Assembly (NCBI RefSeq): GCF_900087015.1
Contig: NZ_FLKP01000001.1
Location: forward strand, 124,001-188,000
Source: Christensenella timonensis
GTDB lineage: Bacteria; Bacillota; Clostridia; Christensenellales; Christensenellaceae
Reading direction: 5' to 3'
Length of the DNA: 64,000 nucleotides
Made by a program: the position numbers and the translations under genes
In this document: positions 58,026 through 64,000 of the stretch, one piece after another
Position numbering within the stretch: the first letter of the stretch is position 1
Layout: each line of letters starts with the position of its first letter
Notes under the pieces: model-generated
What the model was told of the DNA's origin: nothing
The model's database searches: none
Seen by the model: only the letters and a program-made list of their open reading frames with translations

Positions 58026-59402
58026 TCAATTGATCTCCTCTACGCTCACGCTGTTGTTGAGGTATAGGAGGTAAATGGATTTTTCCTTGTTCCAGTCGGG
58101 CTTGTCCTTGATGATGTTCTCCACCGTCTTTTTAAGGGCCCGCGTCAGCTCTTTGATGCCCCCGCTGTATAACAGCGCGATATCCGCATGGCGGCGGAAC
58201 ACATATCCCATCTCGTTGATCAGGTCCGTCTTGATCTTCTGCGCGGTCTCCGCCGGGAACACTTCCTCCAAACGGTAAAGCTCCGCGTTGGCGGTCAGCC
58301 TCCCCTTGTAATAACGGATAAATGTCTCCAGGTCGTCGATGTTGCTGCCGCGTTCCAGTTCAAACAGGATCATGCAGTAGAGGTGCCAGTTGAAATCCAC
58401 ATTCATCAGCTTCTGGATGGTGATCCCCACCGTATCGATGAACTGGTCTCCCGTATTGAATCCGTGCTCCAATTCCAACGATTCGCGGAAATCCATCTCT
58501 TCCCCGGTCATGTTGCTGGTGATGTAGAAAATGTCCGTCAATATCCGGCCGTAATCTTCCATCTGCGCCGCGTTGTTCACAATAAAGAGATAGTCGATGA
58601 TACTGTCGCAGCTTTCCTTGAACTGCACCACAAAACCCAAGTCATTTTTCATCTTGCGCGCGATCGTATCGTGTACCAGCTTAGAAACGATGTTTTCGAT
58701 GGTTTCCTTGCGGTAATGCAGTTTGGAGCTGTTGTCGCGTTTGTACCTCTTATATAAGTCGTGCAGCTGGTGGTCGACCAGGTTCAGGTTTTCCTTGATG
58801 GAAACCAGGTTTTCAATCACCTGCTGCTCCACCATAAAGTATGACGGGTTCTTATAGATAATCCGGTGCTCGATCTCGCCCCAGAACATGTTGATCATGG
58901 ACTTGATCTGTATCTCGAAATTCACACGGATCTCGTCTTCCTGCCCCTTGTTGTCCTCATAGCGCGCGTCGATCTTATAAATATCAAAGCCGTTCTTTTG
59001 CTTGACCGGCTGCTTTTCATTCAGCTTAAAGCGCATTTTGGGGAACTTGGAATTGTAAAAAAAGATCTGGTCGTCCGTTTTGCTGAACATCTGGAGCATC
59101 AGCTTATAAACATATTGCTCGTCCTCATTGAATTTACACTCGATACGGATGCCGATGATATCCTGTATATTCGCGACGACTTCCTCTTTTGAGGTATGCA
59201 TGCGGTAATAACTGTTGCGGATCAGCTTTTCGCGCACGCTGTCCAGCTCCTTGACGCGGTACGAAATATTGAGCGTATACTCCGAATTCTTGACGATCAC
59301 GTCTTCCAGCATATGCTTTAGGTCGTGCGCAATATTTTTGTATCGGTACTGGACGGTCTCGTAATAATCCACTACCTCGTCCACGTATTTGAAAATATCC
59401 AT
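58026..59402 (-). CDS. RelA/SpoT-fold protein with divergent synthetase site
   Basis: 458 residues. The N-terminal 190 residues follow the alarmone synthetase fold: DIIGIRIECKF (81-91), then EIQIKS (163-168) and FWGEIEHRIIYK (173-184), which match the D-I-x-G-x-R and E-I-Q-I-R...W-x-x-x-E-H motifs. The G loop that normally reads NGYRSLH is here NGFDIYKID (137-145), so the guanine-stacking Tyr is Phe and the S-L-H is lost. A helical C-terminal region of about 270 residues has no domain I know and no ACT or TGS. It may be a nucleotide-binding regulator or make a different nucleotide. 31 bp after nadE in the same operon. Confidence 0.75.
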   Translation of the reverse strand: MDIFKYVDEVVDYYETVQYRYKNIAHDLKHMLEDVIVKNSEYTLNISYRVKELDSVREKLIRNSYYRMHTSKEEVVANIQDIIGIRIECKFNEDEQYVYKLMLQMFSKTDDQIFFYNSKFPKMRFKLNEKQPVKQKNGFDIYKIDARYEDNKGQEDEIRVNFEIQIKSMINMFWGEIEHRIIYKNPSYFMVEQQVIENLVSIKENLNLVDHQLHDLYKRYKRDNSSKLHYRKETIENIVSKLVHDTIARKMKNDLGFVVQFKESCDSIIDYLFIVNNAAQMEDYGRILTDIFYITSNMTGEEMDFRESLELEHGFNTGDQFIDTVGITIQKLMNVDFNWHLYCMILFELERGSNIDDLETFIRYYKGRLTANAELYRLEEVFPAETAQKIKTDLINEMGYVFRRHADIALLYSGGIKELTRALKKTVENIIKDKPDWNKEKSIYLLYLNNSVSVEEIN

Positions 59403-59433
59403 TTTTCCGTTTCCTTTTTGTTGTGTCGTATCC

Positions 59434-60630
59434 TTACTTTTTGATCCTTGTCAGGCAGTCCTTTAACAGGGTCACCTCGAACCCGTTGTGCATCAGCCAG
59501 ACCACGGCATCCGAAAGCGCCGTGCCCACCTCGCCCGAAACCACGACCTTGCTTACCAGCTTGCGTTTCAGGCAGCCCGTCAGGTTCCCAAACGTACTGT
59601 TTACCGCTTCCCCATCCTTTACGCAAAACATGTTGTAATGCGCGATGGGCGTGTTGACCGTCTTGACGACCTCGTCGTAGAACGCCTGTTCCGGCGGATA
59701 CTGCCCGATATACAGCACGATCTGTTCCGGGTGCGCGTTGATGTCAGCGATCGTCGTTTTCAGGATCCGTTCGTCGCCGACCTGTCCCACATGGATATGT
59801 ACCGCGCTCTTTTTCTCATGGTATTCGTCCTTTAAAGACGCCGGCAAGGCGCGTTTGTGCGCCGAACGGTCGTAAGCCGCCTCCAGCTTCTCCCGTACGT
59901 CGCCTGCGATACTGTGGCCTTTGAGGTATGCGCAGATATCGTCGTAACGGATGCCCAACTCTTCCTCGTCCGTTGCCGAGATACCCAGGCCCGCCGCCGG
60001 CTGTTTTACCATCACCGCCTCCGGTGCGCCAAACGTCCGCGACATCTCATAGATATCGTCCTTCACCAACTCCTGGATGGGGTTCAAATCGCTTCCGCCG
60101 TCGCCGAATTTGGTATAGAACCCTGTGATCGCTTCGGTCGCGTGATCCGTACCCGCGACAAGCATCCCCTTGCTAAGCGCATACTGGTACATCATCCGCA
60201 GCCGCGGCTGCAAGTTTCCCAGCGTATACGCGTCCTTGGAAAACCCCCGCGCCCCTTTGAGGTCGCCAAGCGCCCCGGCATAGCCTCCCGCGATGGATAC
60301 CGTATCGCACATGGCCTGCGGGTTTATTTCCATGATCCGCCTGACGCAGGCACGCGCGTCCTCAATATCAGCCTGCTGCCCATTGGGAAGGAGGACAAGG
60401 TAGAGCTTCCTCTTTGCGTTTTCGCACGCAACGGCGCACAGAGCCCCCACAAGGAAGCTGTCCACGCCGCCCGAAATGCCGAGCACGATCCCTTTGGCGT
60501 CCGAGCGCTCAAGATAGCGCTCCACAAAGCCGATAATCTGCTTTTTCTTTTTTTCGATATATTCCCCCCGCGTCTGCGTATCCCGTTTAAAGTCCGGGGA
60601 GATGTCGTTTAGTATGAGCCTTTGTTTCAT
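59434..60630 (-). CDS. nadE: NAD synthetase with extra C-terminal domain
   Basis: 398 residues, about 120 more than normal ammonia-dependent NadE. Residues 1-270 are NAD synthase: PP-loop GISGGVDSFLVGAL (51-64), TDHATEAITGFYTKFGDGG (161-179), and KQPAAGLGISATDEEELG. It joins ammonia to nicotinate adenine dinucleotide using ATP. Residues 275-398 are extra; EVGTALSDAVVWLMHNGFEV (367-386) followed by TLLKDC resembles the last part of an isochorismatase/nicotinamidase fold, with no Cys at the usual nucleophile position. There is no N-terminal glutaminase. Its start overlaps the WYL regulator stop by 4 bp. Confidence 0.9.
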   Translation of the reverse strand: MKQRLILNDISPDFKRDTQTRGEYIEKKKKQIIGFVERYLERSDAKGIVLGISGGVDSFLVGALCAVACENAKRKLYLVLLPNGQQADIEDARACVRRIMEINPQAMCDTVSIAGGYAGALGDLKGARGFSKDAYTLGNLQPRLRMMYQYALSKGMLVAGTDHATEAITGFYTKFGDGGSDLNPIQELVKDDIYEMSRTFGAPEAVMVKQPAAGLGISATDEEELGIRYDDICAYLKGHSIAGDVREKLEAAYDRSAHKRALPASLKDEYHEKKSAVHIHVGQVGDERILKTTIADINAHPEQIVLYIGQYPPEQAFYDEVVKTVNTPIAHYNMFCVKDGEAVNSTFGNLTGCLKRKLVSKVVVSGEVGTALSDAVVWLMHNGFEVTLLKDCLTRIKK

Positions 60631-61625
60631 TTACTTACCGCCTTATATCGTTCTGCCATTGCCCTTGCTTCACGCGCTGCCGCTTCCTTGAGTTCGCCCG
60701 GGGCCAGCACCTCCGCCTGCGCGCCGAACGAAAGGATCCACGACATCAGGTCTGGCGTGAGCGCCGCTTTCTTATAAAAGAGGAGCGCGCCGCCTTTTTC
60801 CTCCAGCCGGTCTGCCTTATGCGCGTGGAATTCCTTCACCAGCCGCGCCGCGTCGCCGGTAAAACGCACCTCCACGTCGCAGGCCGTATCCCCCGCCAGC
60901 TTATCGAAGCGCGTTTTCTGGTATTCCTCATAAAACCGTTTGGGTATGCTGAATGTATCCGACAGTATCTTGGCTTCCTCCATGCGCGACAGCCGCAGGT
61001 CGCGTACCGCGCCGCGCAGGTGGCAATGCCCGATCGTATGCCAGCAGCCCTCGCGCACTTCCAGCACATACGGATCGAATTTGCGCGTTACCGTTTCCCC
61101 TGTGGAAAAGGAACTGTATACGATCTGCAGGCTGCGCGACTCCTGCAGAGCAGCCTGCACCGCCTCCAGTATTTCCTCGTCCGTTTCCTCTTCCGCTGCC
61201 GAAGCAGGAACGATTTTGATCATTTTCTCGACATTTTCCATCGCACTCCGCGAAAGCTCAGGCATCTTGCCGAGTATCTTATCGAGTATCTTGAGTGCGT
61301 TTTTTGCAATATCAAGCGTTTTATAAGACTCCAGTACCTCACGCGTGAAGTAAAGCGACAGCACCTCCGCAATGGAAAAATCCATGTCGGAAAGCGCATA
61401 TTTGTCCGCTTTATAGACAGTCCTTCCGCCGACCTCTTCCTCGTAGACAAAGAAATTCTGCGAGATATAGTCCATATCCCGCACCACCATACGCCTTGTC
61501 GCGTCGATGTCCGCCATGCGCTTCAGCGAATCGATGATTTCATTGATCGTATAACCGCTCTTTTTTTGTGCCAGCAACGACAAGATGAACAGCTGCCGCT
61601 CTGTGCTGGTAGCTTTATTATTCAT
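60627..61625 (-). CDS. WYL-domain transcriptional regulator
   Basis: 332 residues. The N-terminal winged HTH (ERQLFILSLLAQKKSGYTIN, DATRRMVVRDMDYI) is followed by a WYL domain: QIVYSSFSTGETVTRKFDPY, then CWHTIGHCHLRGAVRDLRLS. A C-terminal WCX part ends LSFGAQAEVLAPGELK. WYL domains sense nucleotides or oligonucleotides in several families. It overlaps the aldolase/epimerase gene by 8 bp and nadE by 4 bp, so it probably controls this operon. Confidence 0.9.
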   Translation of the reverse strand: MNNKATSTERQLFILSLLAQKKSGYTINEIIDSLKRMADIDATRRMVVRDMDYISQNFFVYEEEVGGRTVYKADKYALSDMDFSIAEVLSLYFTREVLESYKTLDIAKNALKILDKILGKMPELSRSAMENVEKMIKIVPASAAEEETDEEILEAVQAALQESRSLQIVYSSFSTGETVTRKFDPYVLEVREGCWHTIGHCHLRGAVRDLRLSRMEEAKILSDTFSIPKRFYEEYQKTRFDKLAGDTACDVEVRFTGDAARLVKEFHAHKADRLEEKGGALLFYKKAALTPDLMSWILSFGAQAEVLAPGELKEAAAREARAMAERYKAVSK

Positions 61626-62292
61626 GCGTTCTGGCCTGTTTCCTTTCAGTATGCTTGTCGATCAGGTATTCGTTCATTTCCGCATCGGTATTGAGCCGCA
61701 TGGTATAAAAGGCCATTTCCGCGACATATTCGAGCGCCGCCGCATTATCCACCGTCTGCGGGATATCCTTGCCCCACACGAACGGCCCGTGGTTTTTGAC
61801 CAGCACCGCAGGCGTGGTCATGGGGTTCTTCAAGGTAAAGGCGTCCACAATGACTTTACCGGTATTCTTTTCATAGTCCCGTGCGACTTCTTCGGCTGTC
61901 ATCGTACGCGTGACCGGGATATCGTGCTTAAAAAAGTCCGCATGCGTCGTACCGAGGTTGGGGATGCTCTTGCCCGCCTGCGCGAATACGGTCGCCCATT
62001 TGGAATGGGTATGCGCCACACTGCGCACCTCTTTAAAGGACCGGTATATCTCAAGGTGTGTAAACAGGTCGGAAGACGGCGTATGCGCCCCTTCGATGAT
62101 CTTTCCTTCCAGATCGCAGACGATCATGTCGTCCGGTTTGATCTTGGAGTACGGGATGCGGCTCGGTTTGATGACGATATACCCCGTATGCTCGTCCATC
62201 GCCGAAATGTTGCCCCACCGCAGCATCACAAGGCCGTATTTTTCCAGCTCCATGTTCGCCTTGTATACCTCGATCTTGATCCCTTCAAGCAT
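61618..62292 (-). CDS. L-ribulose-5-phosphate 4-epimerase/class II aldolase (AraD-like)
   Basis: 224 residues. Zinc class II aldolase/epimerase: GNISAMDEHTGYIVIKPSRI (phosphate site), SVAHTHSKWATVFA (HxH zinc ligands), VLVKNHGPFVWG (third His). Length and the GTTHADFF segment, with Asp/His near the position of the epimerase acid-base pair, favour AraD over FucA. It would convert L-ribulose 5-phosphate to D-xylulose 5-phosphate. It is the first gene of a four-gene overlapping operon with a WYL regulator, NadE and a RelA-like protein, an unusual setting. Confidence 0.85.
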   Translation of the reverse strand: MLEGIKIEVYKANMELEKYGLVMLRWGNISAMDEHTGYIVIKPSRIPYSKIKPDDMIVCDLEGKIIEGAHTPSSDLFTHLEIYRSFKEVRSVAHTHSKWATVFAQAGKSIPNLGTTHADFFKHDIPVTRTMTAEEVARDYEKNTGKVIVDAFTLKNPMTTPAVLVKNHGPFVWGKDIPQTVDNAAALEYVAEMAFYTMRLNTDAEMNEYLIDKHTERKQARTHE

Positions 62293-62477
62293 AATTGCCC
62301 TACCTCAACTTATGTTCATTTTCCGGGCCGGGGATTGCGCCCCGTCCTTCTTTCCCTATTTTACATCCTGCCCCTTGTTTTCTCAAGTATTGCGTTGATT
62401 TTTCCATAAAAATCATATATCATTACGTTAGCATGCTAAAACGCATGCACAAATGATAATTTGGAGGTGGCCTTATT

Positions 62478-63686
62478 TTGAAATCACAGAACAAATTCCT
62501 GCCGCTTTTTGCCGGCGCAATCATCCAGCTTTGTATCGGTATCATTTATATCTGGAGCATTTTCCAGCCGGCTGTCATGGAATATTATGCATGGAGCGCG
62601 GCAGACGCTTCTGTTACATTCTCCATCATGCTTGCCACCTTTGTTTTAGGCATCGTTTTAGGCGGGCGCTTAAACGATAAAAAGGGGCCGCGCCCCGTCG
62701 TCTTTTTAGGCGGTGCGATGTTTGTAGCGGGCATACTGCTGTCGTCGTTCGTGCCGCAAAACATGCCTTGGCTAATCTACGTCTTTTACGGCGGCATGGC
62801 GGGTTTCGGCGTGGGCGCTGCCTATACGTCCACCATCTCGTGCGCGCAAAAATGGTTCCTCGACAAAAGAGGCTTCGCCACGGGCATCATCGTCTGCACG
62901 TTCGGCGCATCCACCGTTGTATTCACACCCATCGTCAATACGCTTTTAAAGGCGGTCGGCGTATCGCAGACCTTCCTTATCCTTGCGGTCATTTTTGCCG
63001 TGGTCATCCTGGTCTTCGGCTGGTTTGTTAAAAACCCGTCCAGGGAATATATGGATGCGTTCCACGTGGCGCTGCCCGACCTTTCCCGGCAGAAACAATA
63101 TGCGCCGCTTGAAATGGTCAAAACGAAATATTACTATTTCATCTTCCTGTCCATGATGCTCTTGACGCCCGCATATTTTATCATCAATCCATTATTAAAG
63201 TCCCTGGGCGAGCTGCGCAACCTAAGCGAGGCCGCGGCGCTGGCAGGCGTCATGGTCACGGGCATCGCCTCGGCTGCGGGCCGCCTGGTCGCCCCGTGGC
63301 TGTCCGACAAGATCGGGCGCAGGAATGTGCTTTTTGTGCTCTACCTGGTCACGCTCGTGTGTATCCTGCTGCTGACGTTTGCACAAAGCTACCTGTTCAT
63401 CGTGCTCATCGCGCTGATCGCCTTCGCATTCGGCGGAAGCGCAGGCGTGTTCCCGGCGGTCACGGCGGATTACTTCGGCATCAAAAACAACGGCGTCAAC
63501 TATGGCCTCATCATGATCGCTTTTGCGGTCTCCGGCCTGTTGTTTCCCGCCATTGCCAAGGTGGTCACCATCGACGGCATCCCGACACCATGGACGTTCA
63601 TCATTCCGGCTGCGGCCTGTGTTGTGGGCATTATCGTGACAGCGCTGCTAAAAAATGATTCGGCAAAAAAGGCCGGCCAATCCTAA
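62478..63686 (+). CDS. OFA-family MFS transporter (oxalate/formate antiporter type)
   Basis: 402 residues from TTG 62478 (GGAGGTGG upstream). Twelve membrane helices. MFS motif A in loop 2-3 is GGRLNDKKGPRPV, and the half-repeat is APWLSDKIGRRNVLF. The N-terminus FAGAIIQLCIGIIYIWSIFQ is the OFA signature. OFA carriers exchange oxalate and formate or move other monocarboxylates; the conserved Arg/Lys needed for oxalate cannot be judged by eye. Single gene with its own terminator. Confidence 0.88.
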   Translation: MKSQNKFLPLFAGAIIQLCIGIIYIWSIFQPAVMEYYAWSAADASVTFSIMLATFVLGIVLGGRLNDKKGPRPVVFLGGAMFVAGILLSSFVPQNMPWLIYVFYGGMAGFGVGAAYTSTISCAQKWFLDKRGFATGIIVCTFGASTVVFTPIVNTLLKAVGVSQTFLILAVIFAVVILVFGWFVKNPSREYMDAFHVALPDLSRQKQYAPLEMVKTKYYYFIFLSMMLLTPAYFIINPLLKSLGELRNLSEAAALAGVMVTGIASAAGRLVAPWLSDKIGRRNVLFVLYLVTLVCILLLTFAQSYLFIVLIALIAFAFGGSAGVFPAVTADYFGIKNNGVNYGLIMIAFAVSGLLFPAIAKVVTIDGIPTPWTFIIPAAACVVGIIVTALLKNDSAKKAGQS

Positions 63687-63701
63687 ATAAAATGAAGCAA
63701 A

Positions 63702-63732
63702 GAAAACAGGCGCCTTTCAGGCGCCTGTTTTC
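63702..63732 (+). terminator. Bidirectional terminator
   Basis: GAAAACAGGCGCC / GGCGCCTGTTTTC stem, between the MFS gene and the convergent thioesterase. Confidence 0.88.
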
Positions 63733-63765
63733 ATACAAACCATGGATGGCCCGACCCCGCCTGCT

Positions 63766-64000
63766 TTAAAGCCCGATGCTTCCTTCCTTGATGAAACCTG
63801 TGACCGTCACGTAGGCGACGTTCGTACCAAGCTCGTCACAAACCTCCACCTCGTACAGGCATGTCCTGCGCGTTGCCGATATCTCTTTTGCGCTTGCGAT
63901 CAGTTTCTTGCCTTTCGGCGGCCGGTTATAGGTGATGTTGTTTGACAGGGAAACCACGTTGCCATGCTTGCAGTTTGCCGCGACCGCAAATGTAAAATCC
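63766..64000 (-). CDS. PaaI-family hotdog thioesterase, 5' end outside window
   Basis: The C-terminal 77 residues are visible; the gene runs off the right edge. The sequence DFTFAVAANCKHGNVVSL, then NNITYNRPPKGKKLIASAKE and RRTCLYEVEVCDELG, fits the hotdog-fold acyl-CoA thioesterases (PaaI type), which hydrolyse phenylacetyl- or other acyl-CoA. The catalytic acid lies in the part outside the window. Convergent with the MFS gene. Confidence 0.82.
   Translation of the reverse strand, partial: DFTFAVAANCKHGNVVSLSNNITYNRPPKGKKLIASAKEISATRRTCLYEVEVCDELGTNVAYVTVTGFIKEGSIGL

Noticed and set aside
1-64000. CRISPR array or phage defence island
   Set aside because: I saw no regularly spaced repeats and no cas, restriction, toxin-antitoxin or abortive-infection genes. 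The mobile module shows only integration and regulation genes.

Overview
The window looks like a chromosomal segment of a roughly half-GC Bacillota (Clostridia-type) anaerobe. The signs are an oxygen-sensitive glycyl radical enzyme with its activase, strong Shine-Dalgarno sites, extended -10 promoters (TGN-TATAAT), an infC-rpmI-rplT operon behind an L20-type leader, MutS2 and ZapA, an AT-tailed terminator after almost every operon, and a Tn916-like integrase module. Gene content would suit a Christensenella-like lineage, but that is only a guess.

Layout. 1-4130: end of an integrated mobile element. It holds a frameshifted IS110-family transposase running off the left edge, a frameshifted conjugative-element sigma factor, an HTH protein, an excisionase and a tyrosine integrase, ending at tRNA-Ser(CGA), with a decayed copy of half of that tRNA just beyond. 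4231-8346: lipoprotein, tadA, small Cys-rich protein, GNAT acetyltransferase, rmuC (convergent) and rlmD-type methyltransferase. 8440-20448 (minus): a ten-gene catabolic operon with a SorC-family regulator, FGGY kinase, four-component sugar ABC importer, glycyl radical enzyme, its activase, class II aldolase and D-lyxose-type isomerase. 20985-23479: an uncharacterised TPR/DUF4037/DUF4125 operon. 23534-26321: xylulokinase divergent from a second SorC-family regulator. Four near-identical TTTACA-NN-TGTAAA palindromes sit at the promoters of these units, and one cre-like site lies beside one of them, so all appear to form one regulon.

26331-32575: mutY, a DUF815 ATPase, a radical SAM protein, an NSS-type sodium symporter with a small membrane protein, and a PadR/DUF2812 pair. 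32699-35834: gadB-gadC acid-resistance pair. 36067-39469: two-component system and a lone PTS EIIC with a structured leader. 39528-46809: thiI with its cysteine desulfurase, an HtrA-like protease, a phosphotriesterase-family protein and a second two-component system. 47004-57946: DUF523, mutS2, zapA, pheT, pheS, rRNA methyltransferase, rplT, rpmI, infC and thrS, all on the minus strand. 58026-62292: a tightly overlapped operon of AraD-type epimerase/aldolase, WYL regulator, C-terminally extended NadE and a divergent RelA/SpoT-fold protein. 62478-64000: OFA-type MFS transporter and a partial hotdog thioesterase.

How it fits together. The central 8-26 kb region is best read as import of a sugar or sugar-like compound, isomerisation and phosphorylation, aldol cleavage, and a glycyl radical eliminase step, with no microcompartment shell genes visible. 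The substrate cannot be named from sequence. The most novel points are this regulon, the TPR/DUF4037/DUF4125 module inside it, the NadE fusion and its operon partners, and several genes that appear to be transcribed without a leader.
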